From: Cercophora sp. LCS_1
Lineage: Eukaryota > Ascomycota > Sordariomycetes > Sordariales > Lasiosphaeriaceae
Length of the DNA stretch: 64,000 bases
Direction of reading: 5' to 3'
Assembly (NCBI GenBank): GCA_036250225.1
Contig: JAPZLL010000016.1
Span: 699,489 to 763,488, forward strand
The position numbers and the translations under genes are program-made. A model generated the notes under the pieces. It was not told where the DNA came from, did not search any database, and saw only the letters and a program-made list of their open reading frames with translations. Positions 23,701 through 35,454 of the stretch are shown here, piece by piece; position 1 is the stretch's first letter; every line of letters starts with the position of its first letter.

Positions 23701-25388
23701 GACGTAGGGAACCTCGCGTGATCGTGGCTCTTGGTGGGATAGAAGGCTGTAAATGAATCCTCAGTAAACATCAAATGGGTCAAAAATAGACCAACGCGAC
23801 AAACACACCTGATCAGACGAGACAGCGCGGCCCTGACTCTACACAGATTCGCTCAGTGAAGCTGTAGGATCGCAGGGTGCCAAGTTGGCTGGCTGCCGAA
23901 TCGGGAATTCTTTGAAGTCTTCGGCCTTCTTGCTTGCTGGATGTATTATGAGAACGTGGGAAGCTCTAAGAGAGTTCTGAAGGTTGCCAAAGCGCGGAGT
24001 CGCCAAATCGTGGATTTCTGAGATCGTGAGTCACGAGGGACGGCGCTGGCCGGTGGGAGCAGCAGTCAGCGAGGTGTCGGCACGTAAGACGTGAAACTGC
24101 GAGCAAACGTATGCTAGGGCGCGGGTTTCCAAAAGTATTCCTAGAGTAGAGGCTGGTCTGCGGTGCTACTAGAGAGCGACGCCGTTGATCCGTGAGCTGG
24201 TGATGGTGTTCGGAGAAAGTTGCGACTCGGCGGAAAAGCAGAAGGCTGGGATTTTATAGGAAAGAGCAGCCCTGCACTGGCTAATGCCGGAAAGAACTTC
24301 AAGGTTTTATGGTCAGGTGGGTTATTTTGAGTTGCCGATTTGGAGCCGCGCCAAACTTACCTGCCACCGAGCTCGGATATTATGTGAGGCGGGTATCACA
24401 GCTCGTTGTCAACGATTGAACACACCCAAAGTTTCCCAAAAAGCTATCTTTATCCATTTTGGACCTATTTGAGGTTTATATAAGATCCATTTACAGCCTT
24501 TTTTTTCTTCAGGAATCTTAAATCTGGACAGACTGAGAATATCTCACACATGGACCAAAATCGGATGCTCTGAGGTGAAATTGAAGTTTTCAACATTGAA
24601 ACCCTTTCATCTCATTGTAGCAAGCGCCTTCCACCTTTAGATACGAACTCTCCCTGTGGTAATCGCACCTGTCTTGCCCTTTTTCTTCACACAAGTGTAT
24701 AATCCGCACCTTCCACTTTTCAACCCACCTCCCTCTCGTAGCAAGAACAACCAGACCTCCACTTAAAATCTGGAAATTGCCTGCCCTTCTCTCACATATA
24801 AACCCCACAACCACACCGACCGGTTATTTCCTTTCAGCAGCAACGCGCCTGCCAACTCCGGAGAGTACGCAGCTTTCCCCGCCTTCCCGCAGCAGCGTGC
24901 TCGGGAAACCCAACTCGGAGCGCACCAGGTTCGCTGTTTGAGCCAGCAGCATATTCGATACATTCTACATCGCGTCACGAATTCTCCTGCTCTGTAGCAG
25001 CGACTTTGCGCCGGCACCACGCTTAGGTCTTCTTCAGTAGGCTCCCGGAAAAAAAAAAAAAACATCGCGTTGCCAGTACATGGCAAGAACCTGCTTGGCA
25101 GAAAAAGTGGGTATTTCCAGCGTCAGGGCGGGTTGGTGAATCGCCTGGTTGTTGAACGGCAAGTTACCCCTCCCTCTCATGGGAAGACTGCCATTTGAGC
25201 GTCATCTGGAGAGTCTGGTTTCCACCTGGAAAACTCATTACCAAGAAAGTTCTGTTGTCAACTTGAGATCACGCGAGACGCTGACAACTTGCTGATAGCT
25301 CGCTGCTTCTCGCTGAATCACCGCGAGTTCACTCAAGCTAAATCCCAAACTATTGAAGAGACCCAACCATTTGGCTGAGATTGCCTCA
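23701..25388. other. Divergent intergenic region, 1.7 kb
   Basis: Separates the caspase-like gene (-) from the unrecognised coiled-coil gene (+). It is more AT-rich than the window average around 24240-24800 and has TATA-like words near 24476-24482. No supported gene; the frames at 24590-24814 and 24763-25086 look random. Confidence 0.5.
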
Positions 25389-28300
25389 ATGGCGTCTCCA
25401 GAAATCGAGCCGGAGGGGAACACTGAAGGAGACCAGCAAAAGCGGCTGCTGGATCTTGGTTTCACCTACCCAGATGTCCCTGTCACGGCGAGCTGCCCAT
25501 ACTTCCAGGGTGATGAGGGGTTCAATGTTGGCGTGTTCTTAAACCGAGGTTTGATGAAGGACACGCACCCTCCAAAGGAAGGATTACGGGTTCTCATCGG
25601 AATTTCGCCTCGGGGACCCTGGTGTACCGGTCAGAAGCACAACAGGAAGAGAACCGTTTCATACCCACCAAATTTCAACTATAGCACCGGCATCCTCCAG
25701 ACTTCGACGTACAACAACAAGCAGGGCTCAGTGGCGGGATACGCCCCATTTTCAACGCTCTTCAATGTCAAGGTCCTGGACTCGTTGAAGGATATGACAA
25801 GGCAACCGAACGTGGGAGCCTCGGACAATAAACTGGTACAGGAACTCCACTCGAAGGACCTGTGTGTCGAGCATACCGAGGAAGACCCGCTCGATAACGG
25901 CCTCGCTTTCCAGCAATTTAATATGAGGGATCCCCGACTCACTCGATTCATTCCAGTGGAGGTATTCTACTTCAAGAAGGACTCTTCATTTCGGGACGCT
26001 GAGATAGACTATGGATTTTCCACCGTTCCGGCTTTTCCGATGACTGCAACAGAGTTCGACGAAGAAGTATAGCTTGCCGCAGAGGAGTTTCAGGACTCAA
26101 ATCCGACCACATTCATCAGTCGCGTTCAAATCATCTACGCGATTATGGTTTTCATGTTCATGAGAGACCATGGAAATCGTGTCGCCTTACCCGAAGAAGT
26201 TGGAAACGGTGACCCGTTCCTTGACTCCGAGATGAGCCTTGAGGTTTTTGTGGCATACTTTCCCACCTATCTAAGGCTTCATGAGATCTACCGACTCGGG
26301 GCATACGTCGACCCGTTTTACATGATCCAAAGCCTTTATTCCAGAGAGGCTATGGTCCCCGGTCTCGCGGTCGCTGCCCCTGCTCAAGATTCAAATTGGG
26401 CAAAGGTGACGCAGAACCAGGGTCTTATTTCGGTCGCCGAGAACCCGTTTGCTTTTCTGACCCCGGCTATGATGGAAGGATCGTCATTAGGAGGGCCGTA
26501 TCTTCAATTTAGGTCTCTTTCGCTCAGGGACATCCATAAATATGTGGGTTTAGGCTCAATTTGGACCATTGGCCTCCCTGAACCGGTGTCAGCCAAGCAG
26601 GCCAAATTCGGATTATTCGCGTTTCCTGCCCATTGGGTACCTGAGCTGCCCAGAAAAGCTGAAACGGTTTACGTCAAAGCAGAGACTGGGACGAGGGGTC
26701 TTTGCTTCCATATCGATGTCGATGTCGTTCCTGAGAGCTGGCAGACTTTCACCGGGCTGACGAGAGTTGAGCTCTGCAACGGTCAAGCAGAAGGGGGAGG
26801 TGTGACTGGGAAGGTTATTGTGCGTCACACCGGTGCCAAACGCGGTGTCAGGGAACTCAGTGAGAACCCAGGGTGGACTTCTCATCTTCCAGCTCGCAAT
26901 GGCATTCTCTGCCAACACCACAAGAAGCACAAGCTCTCGAAAACCAGCATCAACGTCGCTGAACTCGCCAAAGATGCAAAAGCTGCAAAGTCTATCAAGT
27001 TTATCAACGCGCTAGGGACACCTGGGAATCTCAAAATCGGATCGCCGATCTCGCTACAAGAACTGGAAGATGATGCTTCGCTCACCTGGCCGGATGTTGC
27101 GACTGGAGGCGTTCAATCCATAAAAGTGAAGTCCTCTGGTAATCCGCGGAGTTCAGGACAGGGGAATGTGACCCAAACCAACATAACCTCGGGATCCAGT
27201 CAATCAAACCAGGAGTCAACCGAGGCAGCCCAAAAGTGGAAGGCCCTGGTGCAGAAGGGTAAAAATAGGATCAAGTCTCTGGAGGAAGAGATTATTCAGC
27301 AGAATTCGGAAATCGCGGAGCTCGAAAAACTTAATGCAGAACGGTTGGAAGAGATTGCGGATCTCAGCGCTCAGCTCCAGGAACGCGGTGAAATCGATGG
27401 GATATTGCATAGTGGAGGAGAAGCCGTACCGACAGACTCAGTCATACGGGAGCGAAGGCTGCGAGAGGCACTCAAAAAGAAGCATGTCGATCTCCGGCTC
27501 TCGAAGCAAAGTGAAGCAGCGGCCAAGGCACAGGCTTCCCAGATGAAAACCCGCATCCTGGAACTTGAAGCAAAGGCTGCACAGGTTCCAGAGGACAACA
27601 GCGAGGATTTGGAGTTGCTTCGAGCGAATGTCGCGCGAGAGATGGCAAATCTCAAAAAGGCTAGGGAGGAGTCGGAGGGAGCCAGTTTGACCCTTTTTGG
27701 GCTCAAAAAGGCCTCACTCACTGAGTCTGAGCTCGATGAAATGGCCAAGCGTTATGGGGAGAAGGAGGAGGAGTGTGCCGGGCTGAAGGACGAAAATGAC
27801 AAGCTTAAGGCGCTCCTCTTCTCCTACGACGCAGAGTGGGAGCTGGACTTAGACGCGGAACCCGGGAACCCATTACCGGCTGTTGTACCCATTGATACTA
27901 TGGACCAAGTTCAACGAAAGAGAACTGTGGATGAAGCAGTATTCGCGCCCAACCTTGCAGCCCCAGGCACTAAAAGATTAAAGCTCAGTACTGAGATCAA
28001 CATCGGTCCGTATGTCTCATCTTCGACGGGTGATTTCTATCGCATCGCCCATAACATGGTGCTCCGAGAAGCTGCTATCGGGGGGCTTATCAACCCCCTG
28101 CACTTCAAAGTGGGTGAGCATGGGCTGGTGGGCATCACAGAGCTAGCCCGTCAACGTTTGGAGCTGGTCAGGACGATGAGAGGAGTGCCATACGATAAGT
28201 GGAAGGCCGACAAAGAAGCCGAATTGACCCAAAGAGTTCGCGGTTTTATGTCCAAAATGGGCTTCTTCGAGTATGGACATAGATCCATGATTGGTCTTGG

Positions 28301-28706
28301 TCTCCGACTCAGGAATCCCGACCCTGTTCCCTCTTGTTTTCTTGTTGAGAACCTTGAGACTATTATCCAGCAGACATACCGAGATCGCCGAGACTTAAGC
28401 AGTATTTATGTCCAAGTCCGGGACGAGATCTCTGGTTTCACCACCGTGAATGATCAATGGCTTTCGGAGGCGATGGAAGAGATGGCACTGCTGCTGACAA
28501 GTTTGTTCAGCCAGTATGGCGACGAACGGCTTTCAACCGGACTGAGGGCTGCTCTAGGTCTAGGCGACTATGGGTATACCGTTTCGGAGGCAAAGAAAAT
28601 CTGCGAGAAGTACGACGGGCTCATTGAAGAGTACCGTCATCTCAAGGCAGACTCCAAGGTTCCCAATTGTTATTTCTCTGCGCTGCATCATCTACCGGCG
28701 GAGTAG
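25389..28706 (+). CDS. Unrecognised large coiled-coil protein, interrupted by one in-frame TAG
   Basis: From the well-placed ATG at 25389 (MASPEIEPEG) the frame runs 227 codons to a TAG at 26070-26072, then continues in the same frame for 877 sense codons to 28706. Codons on both sides of the stop read as one protein (FDEEV, stop, LAAEEFQDSN). The N-terminal half (~600 residues) is globular, with many aromatics and no motif I know. Residues ~615-815 form a long coiled coil rich in Glu, Lys, Leu and Ala. A basic spot (KRLKL) and a C-terminal globular helical region of about 250 residues follow. Either the gene carries a nonsense mutation or readthrough site, or a weak 69-nt intron (26025-26093, GTTCCG donor, CAG end) removes the stop in frame. 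A second start at 26145 could express the larger part alone. It is divergent from the caspase-like gene. Confidence 0.6.
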
Positions 28707-29458
28707 TTCGGAGAGTTACAAGAGATGGTAAAAGAAGTTGATTTACCCGGCAAGAGTTCTAAGCTAGTCGTGTGTATCGCTGCACTTCGTGGGGGAGGGT
28801 GGGGTTTGGCGCCAGCGTTCGGTATCTTAGTATTAAGATACTAACTGTAAAGTACCGCGAGTGGGAACTACTCGAGTCGACATAAAGTCGCTCAGCGGGT
28901 GCATCCTCTAACAGGTTTTGGGCGTTATACTATCAAATGCAAATGTTTGTCGAATGATGTTATTCATGAGTGATTGAGATGGCTTTGGCAGGTACGCGGT
29001 GGCCCGAGCTCTGGGCGCCCATGGAGGGTGGCTGAGGGAGTCCCTGACGCTGAACTTTAGCGTCACTTACCTGGCTCCCTGGTCGCTGTGGCGCAAGCTG
29101 ACGCTAGGCTGAAGGTTCCGTGGCACCCGACCGTGGCAGCAGCCCGCCCGCTGCCCGCTGAAGCTTAGGGAGCCGTTTGAGGGGCCCGTGCTCCCAGCGC
29201 CGAAGCTGCCACCATTTCATCGACGGCCATTCATGTCATGGTAACTAAGCCAAGTAACCTGGCGATTTTGGCGCACAAGGGACGAGGTCAGACAACTTTG
29301 TGCCTACATCCATCCTCTTCTACTGCCAATTCGGAGCTCCTGGCCGGGATCCAATTGGTATCGCCTCGCTCTAGTTTGACGACTGCAGCCGAATCCCAGC
29401 CCGCTGTGCTTCAAGCCCGTCCCGCACTCCCCAGGTTGGCTGGGTGGCAGACGTCGCA
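28707..29458. other. Intergenic, 752 nt
   Basis: 3' flank of the coiled-coil gene and promoter of the ChAPs gene. It includes a GC-rich patch (about 28990-29190) with a small inverted repeat (GACGCT...AGCGTC, 29048-29066). No gene seen. Confidence 0.5.
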
Positions 29459-31846
29459 ATGGTTGCGCCGGCAGTTCCCGAGTTCGTTACGCCCTTAAAA
29501 CCAACTGAAACAGGCTGTAGCTAACAGTTCTTCTCCAGGATCACCGAGGAGATCCTCCACGACTCCATCGATTCACGCACCGACTCCCTGGCCTCCCTGC
29601 GCGAGCTTGGCCCTCCTGATCTCGTCCACCTCCTCAAGCAACCTCTGAGAAACCCTGGCAAACAAGTTGGTGACCATTTGCTGTTGGTTTGGATAAATGG
29701 TGTCTAATATCGGCTCAGCTCGGTGTCTACCACCATGTCACAGGTGTCGACGCTTCTTCCTCGGCCAGTCTGGCTGCGTACATCAACACGTTGACATACA
29801 AGGAGTTTGGCCAGTCCGCTACAACTAAGACCCTTGAGGGCACTTACTGGTATGAACATCTGCAGCCCTGGGGATTGTGCCGGAGCTAACTGGGCCTGAT
29901 CTTTAGCTGTTACAATGCTTTCTCAAGAGTGGATATGCGTGTGCATGCCCCTTTCCCCGGATCCGTGGAGAGCTACTGCATCGACGAGCGAGGAGAGAAG
30001 CGCAAGGCTACCGAAGAGCTATGGCTCGAGACCTATCTCTGCAGCGTGCTTCGCGCATACTCGTACGCTGACGATGGCACCGGCGACACGATTCGGAAGA
30101 TTATGGGTGTTCGACGTTTCAACCCGGTGACCAACACAGAGACTGAGCATAAGTTCCTCAGCGCGGCCGAGCAACTGTTTTTCAGAGGTAATACAAGAGA
30201 AACGGGCATACGGCACAGTTTGCTGACACCGCCCTAGGCTGGCAGCTTGGCTCCGAATCGGTCGTCCAGGTCCCCAACGTCGTCTCAAACCACCTGACAA
30301 CAGGTCTTTTAAAGTATTTTAGCACGACTGGCAGATACGCCTCAGGTATCAACCTATTCGAGAAGCTACGGACGCAAAGCACCGAGGTTGCGTCCCTCCT
30401 CTCCAAGGTCCTGTTCATGGGCAACGAGGAGGTATCTGGGGTTCGCATCCTCCACGATGCGCTGAAGGAGTCGCCTATGGATTACGTTATGCTGGATGCC
30501 CAGGCTGAGTTTCTTTTGAAGAAGGCCGAGAAAGCGACAACGCCTGAACAAAAAGAAGAGAGACTTCGCATGGCACTGGGCTGTGCAGACCGAGCGACCA
30601 TTGCCGCCCCTAGTGAGTTCGGGACATGGGCGAGGTTAGCCCAGGTCTACGTTGCCATGGAGGATTGGGAGAACGCCCTCACGATCTTGAACTCGTGCCC
30701 AATGTTTACCTATCAGGACAAGGACACTCCCATCATGCCAGAACCGAAGGAGGTCCACCTCCCCACGTTACCAGAAACAAGGCTAGATGAGATTGACAGC
30801 GAGCCAGAGTCTAGATATGGTGAGCAGGTGGATCCCAGTCTTCTCAATTTGCGCGCCGCTGCCTACAAGGGGACGTTCAAGAAGGCGTACGGTATCCTTA
30901 CGGAGATGACAGCGAAGATCGGCTGGGACCAGCTTCTCAAGATCCGGAGCAACGTCTTTGTCATGGAGGACGAGTATCGCACTGAGAAGCAGGAGTCAGC
31001 ACATCAGAACCTGTCTACGCAGCGCAACGCTAGTACAGATGCGCTCAGAGGAACCCCTGATCCGACCGCTAACGGCGCGGCATCGGAGGCTTCCGATGAC
31101 GAAAAGGACGAGAAGGATGAGAAGGAAGAGGACGACGAGAAATCTGCCCGGACCCTTGTGGCTAACGGAAAGGGGGAGGAGCTGGAGAGGCCGTCAAGCG
31201 CCCTGGGCCCTGATGAGGCAAAGAAGGACGCCGAAAACGTAAGTACACACAGGGAACACCGGGGGCTTGACCATCTATGTCTATTTTGCAGTGGCTTACT
31301 TTCCACCAGGGAGCCGAGGAACACTTCTCACGCCTCAATAACAAGCGGTTGTGTGAACGCTGGCTCGACAGCGTTTTCATGGTTCTGTACGAGGACCTCC
31401 GAGTGTACACGATATGGCGGACCCAGATGGCCCAGTATCGCGCCCAGAGCATGCAGTACAAGAAGTCGGCCGAAGAATGGGAGATTCTGGGCAGCTTGGC
31501 AGAGCGACTCCAGCACACCGACGAGGCCGTCGAGGCGTACAGGGCGTGTCTTGGAATCCGTTTCAGTCCGAAGGCACTTGCCGGTATCCTCAAGGTGTTT
31601 GAAAAGAACAAGAACACGCGCGAGACGGTGGCGGCCACCATCCGACTTGTTACCTGGCAGTACAGGTGGTACAGCGAGTTCTCGCCCGAACTGCTCCATA
31701 CGATCCGCATGTTGATCGAAGACGAGGGCGCCGTAAAGGTTAGGAGCATTATCCAGGCCACCAATCTGCCGCAGAACGTCCTCGACCTCACGCACCACTA
31801 CGCAGCCCTCTGTGCTACATTCAGGAGCAGCGGGACAGATGGTTAG
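29459..31846 (+). CDS. ChAPs family protein (Chs6/Bud7-like exomer cargo adaptor)
   Basis: Seven exons: 29459-29481, 29539-29665, 29719-29849, 29907-30187, 30238-31238, 31292-31846, joined through five introns of 50-57 nt (six coding segments in all). The start MVAPAVPE is spliced to ITEEILHDSIDS using GTTCGT...GCTAAC...TTCTTCTCCAG, which removes an in-frame TAA. The protein (~705 aa) contains helical TPR-like segments (YHHVTGVDASSSASLAAYIN, then the FSRVDMRV and VVSNHLTTGLLKYF regions). An acidic Asp/Glu/Lys-rich linker near codon 430-480 precedes the C-terminal helical domain. In yeast, Chs6/Bud7 with Chs5 form exomer, which carries selected cargo such as chitin synthase from the trans-Golgi to the plasma membrane. 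Filamentous fungi usually have one family member, and this is likely it. Confidence 0.8.
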
Positions 31847-32743
31847 TGTAAGGTTGTCTGAGGGTGTTGAGGCAGAACTTGGTCCGGAGGTTTTTATTAC
31901 TTTGATTCACATTCAGCGGAGGGTGGAAAAGCTCGGGATCTATCCAATGTTGGCATCCTCTAGGAGCCCACGGCTAGCAAAGTGTCCAGTTATTGTTGTG
32001 TGGGTTGGGGGCGACCTATTCTCATTTTTCTTGTTAGAAAGGCTTCGTTTATATGACGACTTGATGGTATAGATTCCCCTTGACTGTGTATGTAAGTGGG
32101 TCACACAGCCAGCCTGTCTGTCTCTTGCACACGGAAAGCTGCCCTGCCATGCATGCTGCCAAGGGTTTGTTTGTCCCCTGTAGATCAAGCCGTTGGCAAG
32201 ACAAACATGAACCATTTCTCCATCGCCCCCACTCCTGCAAGTTGCAACCCCTCATTCCCCCACCTGTATGCACGACCAAAATGGCGAAATCAGCGACTGG
32301 TGGAGGTTTAGGAAGGTACGAACCGCTTGGATGCGTGTGATGGTCGGCCCGAAGATCCCCGCCGCAAAATACATGTGAGTTTGCTTCAGACTGGTGGCAG
32401 CACAAGCGGGGCGGAAACATGTTGTTTTCATGCGGCCAAACACGTCACGTATGCGGACCGTTTGTAGGTTGTGTCGAGAAGATACGGGTCAAGTCCGCCC
32501 CCTCCCCGAACTAGAACCACACTCGGGAATACGTCCGGCATAAAAAAAACAGAGAGGGAGATGCAGGGTCTCTATTTAAGGAGCGTTCCTTCCCACTCGT
32601 TAAAGCTTATTCTTTGTGCCTCCTCTTTCCCTAGGTCTACGACTGTGACTACTGTAACGTCTTGCCGTCATCATCGTAGAACCTCGCAACCTCTTCTTTC
32701 TCCACTTCTTTCAACAGCAAGATACAGACACAGCAGCAGCAAG
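31847..32743. other. Intergenic, 897 nt
   Basis: 3' flank of the ChAPs gene and promoter of the aldo-keto reductase gene, with a pyrimidine-rich leader from about 32580. Frames on either strand show nothing recognisable. Confidence 0.5.
32573..32580 (+). promoter_or_regulatory. TATA-like element of the aldo-keto reductase gene
   Basis: TATTTAAG lies 164 nt before the start codon, ahead of a C/T-rich leader. This is a plausible core promoter signal, judged on sequence and position only. Confidence 0.3.
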
Positions 32744-33686
32744 ATGGCGAAGAACACCCAGATCACTCACAAGCTCAACACGGGCGACTCCATCCACGCC
32801 ATTGGTCTCGGGACGTGGCAGTCCAAGCCGGGCGAGGTCGAAAAGGCCGTCGAGGCAGCTCTGCGGGCGGGGTATCGCCATATCGATACGGCCTTTGCCT
32901 ACGGGAACGAGAAGGAGGTCGGCGAGGGCATCCGGGCGTCGGGCGTGCCGCGGGAGGAGATTTGGCTGACCACTAAGCTCGACAATCCCTGGCACAAGCG
33001 CGTTGCAGAGGCCATTGACCGGTCGCTCGCCAACCTGGGGACCAGCTATGTCGATCTGTATCTGATGCACTGGCCGTCTAGCACGGATCCGTCGGACCTC
33101 AAGAAGCACTACCCCGATTGGGACTTTGTCGACACGTGGCGCGAGTTGCAGAAGCTGGTTGGGACGGGCAAGGTGAAAAACATTGGCGTGAGCAACTTTG
33201 GGATCAAGAACCTGGAGCGGTTGTTGAACGATCCCAGCTGCAAGGTGCGTTCTTCCCTCTCCGACGGATGCAAACAGAGAATCTAAGACATGGTAGATCG
33301 TCCCGGCCGTCAACCAGATCGAGCTCCACCCAGGGAACCCTTCGCCCAAGCTGGTCGCCTACAACGCCGCCAAGGGCATCCACGTTTCGGGCTACTCCCC
33401 GCTCGGCAGCTCCGACTCGCCGCTCAATAACGACGAGACCATCAAGTCAATTGCCGAAGCTAAGGGCAAGTCGCCTGCCCAGGTGCTCCTCCTCTGGGGT
33501 CTCAAAAAGGGCTGGAGCGTCCTCCCCAAGAGCGTCACCCCGTCTCGGATTCAAGCCAATTTCGACCTCGACGGCTGGGACCTGACCGACGAAGAAGTCG
33601 CCAAAATCGATGCGATCCCCCACCGCTTTAAGGTCTGTGGCGACTCCTGGCTCCCCGTGAAGGTCTTTTTCGGCGATGACGAGTAG
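32744..33686 (+). CDS. Aldo-keto reductase (NADPH-dependent, Gcy1/Ypr1-like)
   Basis: Exons 32744-33244 and 33297-33686 (52-nt intron) encode 296 residues. The ATG at 32744 (MAKNTQITHK) is preferred over an upstream in-frame ATG because the AKR fold starts immediately. The catalytic tetrad is complete: Asp48, Tyr53 (HIDTAFAYGNE), Lys78 (TTKLDN) and His109 (LMHWP). The cofactor-binding region is seen in SVLPKSVTPSRI. AKRs of this type reduce aldehydes and ketones with NADPH; yeast relatives act in glycerol metabolism and carbonyl detoxification. It is cytosolic, since there is no targeting signal. It is convergent with the HIT gene, with stop codons 98 nt apart. Substrate cannot be decided from sequence. 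Confidence 0.9.
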
Positions 33687-33784
33687 ATATCTCCCATAGA
33701 CAAAAACCCAAATGGCAATATGATTGTTCCAACTCCCAAAACACCTTGCTCTTTGTTTGTTTTTCCATATTTGGATCAAAAGCT

Positions 33785-34393
33785 TCATAATTTCGCCCCA
33801 GCTTCCCCCTCCTCACTCAACACCTCCCCAACCGCCCTCCTCACCTTCTCCGCCAACCCCGCCGCCTCCTCCTCATCCAAATCCTCCCTCTGCCCCCGTC
33901 CAAACATGGTACTCGTAAACCTCTCCCGCCCCGTCGCCCTCAATTCGGGACGTGGAATGATATGATAATGCACATGCATCACCACCTGCGCCGCCGCCGC
34001 CCCGTTATTCTGCACCACGTTCCAGTCTTTAACACCGGTCGCGCGTCCCACCGCCGCTGAAAGGACCCGTAAGTAGCGTCCCATTTCGGCTGCTTCGGAG
34101 GGTGTCGCGTCGGTCAGTTTGGGTCGGTGCGCGCGCGGGCAGAGCAGGATGTGCCCGGGGGAGAGGGGCATGATGTCGAGGAAGGCGATCAGGAGCGGGG
34201 TGGAGAGGACGATAAAGGTTTGTGGGTGAGGGGATGTGAGTGTTGGTGCGATTATTGAGGATTCTGAGGAAGGGGGCGTGGTGGGTGGGTAGGGCGGGTA
34301 AGTTTGGGAGATGTTGCAGAAGGGGCAGGCTGGGTCTTGTTGGGAGGCGGAGGCGGGGGAGTCGAAGGAGGAGTCGGGGAGGGAGGGCGACAT
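33785..34393 (-). CDS. HIT-family nucleotide-binding protein
   Basis: A 202-residue single-exon protein. A short disordered N-terminus is followed by a CPFC pair (Cys23, Cys26), which in HIT proteins often helps bind zinc. The HIT core has LSPGHILLCPRAH and the signature His140-x-His142-x-His144 in VMHVHYHIIPR. The middle His is the nucleophile in nucleotidyl hydrolases and transferases (Hint, Fhit, aprataxin-like). The Pro/Ser insertion between the CPFC pair and the core (residues ~32-58) is longer than in most family members. Substrate is likely a nucleoside phosphoramidate or dinucleotide, not resolved. Divergent from RPB12, 434 nt apart. Confidence 0.85.
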   Translation of the reverse strand: MSPSLPDSSFDSPASASQQDPACPFCNISQTYPPYPPTTPPSSESSIIAPTLTSPHPQTFIVLSTPLLIAFLDIMPLSPGHILLCPRAHRPKLTDATPSEAAEMGRYLRVLSAAVGRATGVKDWNVVQNNGAAAAQVVMHVHYHIIPRPELRATGRERFTSTMFGRGQREDLDEEEAAGLAEKVRRAVGEVLSEEGEAGAKL

Positions 34394-34827
34394 CTTTTTC
34401 GGGTTTGGGAAGAATTGAAAAGGGCAAGATTTATGTACAATAGGAATGGTTGGGGTGGAAGGATTGGGAGGGGTTTAAAATGGGAGAGTTCAAGACCGAA
34501 GCGGGTTGGTGATGCTTGATATTGGTGTTGCAAACAAGTCAAGTTCGGGAGCTCTGTTCCGTTTCCCTGATACTGCCTGCCGGGATGGGCCTTGACCTCG
34601 GCATGTGGGCGGGTGGTTCACTGTCTGTCAGGGACAAGGGGAACGCAGAATAGTCACGTGCGGGTCAGAGAGAAAATTCTGCCGGGTGCGGCCGCCTTTT
34701 TTTGGTTCGGTCTTCCCATTGTTTTGCCTTTGCCGCTTGGTCATCTTTCGTTCAACCCCTCAGTCTACACATCTCCCCCCACGAACGGACCGAAGCGCAT
34801 TCGAGAAGACGAAAGCATAAAGTAAAC
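34394..34827. promoter_or_regulatory. Divergent promoter region between the HIT gene and RPB12
   Basis: 434 nt between two start codons on opposite strands. No single strong motif is seen; it may be a shared promoter. Confidence 0.35.
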
Positions 34828-35120
34828 ATGTCGCGCGAACAGTACCAGATTCCTACCGGCACCCAGCAGTCGTTTGGCGGCGGCGCTAGCGGCTCAGGCG
34901 ATCGCAGCTTTGGCGTCGAGAGCGGTGGCGGCATCATGTATTACAACTGCGGCGACTGCGCGGCCAGAGTCCCCCTCGAAAAGGGCGCGCCTATCCGTTG
35001 CCAAAAGTGCGGTGCTCGTGTTCTGTACAAGGAGCGGACCAAGAGGTGAGAATGAATGGCTTGATGCGTCGCGGAGCGGTTCTGACTTTGCGCAGAATGG
35101 TGCAGTTCGAGGCACGATAG
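34828..35120 (+). CDS. RPB12: RNA polymerase I/II/III common subunit RPABC4 (Rpb12/Rpc10)
   Basis: Exons 34828-35045 and 35096-35120 give 80 residues. The 50-nt intron has a CTGAC branch. Without it the frame would stop after KERTKR; splicing adds the family's conserved tail RMVQFEAR from a final coding exon of only 25 nt. The zinc ribbon is clear: Cys-x2-Cys in YNCGDCAARV and Cys-x2-Cys in IRCQKCGARVLYK. A Gly/Ser-rich disordered N-terminus of ~35 residues precedes it, as is usual in filamentous fungi. The protein is a small structural zinc subunit shared by all three nuclear RNA polymerases. Its convergent neighbour is GPN1, an RNA polymerase II assembly GTPase. Confidence 0.93.
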
Positions 35121-35454
35121 TTTGTCTCCTTCAGAGATATGCCGTCCGATACCGATATACTCTGTTCGATCTGCCAAGCCCGTATGCGACGCAGACTCGT
35201 AGGCGCGCGATCTAAGTATTAGGACATAGGCTACGGAGAGGGGTTGTAAATAGGGGGTTAGGCGACGAAGGCAGGGTTCATGGACATCAGTCATTATCAC
35301 GGCGTTTGGCGGGGACGGAGCAATGGATACAGTCTTTTAGTCATACGACAACTTCCGATTTTCCATTTCCTATGTTGGTATCATGTCTCATAACGCCACT
35401 GATGCTTGAACGCCTGACCTTTTGACCCCATTTCCATCCAACCACCCCAGACCT
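35121..35454. other. Convergent 3' intergenic region, 334 nt
   Basis: Between RPB12 (+) and GPN1 (-); 3' untranslated regions, nothing else seen. Confidence 0.5.

Noticed and set aside
29522..29524. In-frame TAA near the start of the ChAPs gene, at first read as a third nonsense mutation
   Set aside because: A 57-nt intron (29482-29538) with GTTCGT donor, CTAAC branch and TTCTTCTCCAG acceptor removes it and keeps the frame.
13567..29524. Idea that TAG or TAA is recoded in this genome
   Set aside because: Long genes such as HIR3 and CWF19 end normally at stops, and one of the apparent stops is intronic, so a general code change is not supported.
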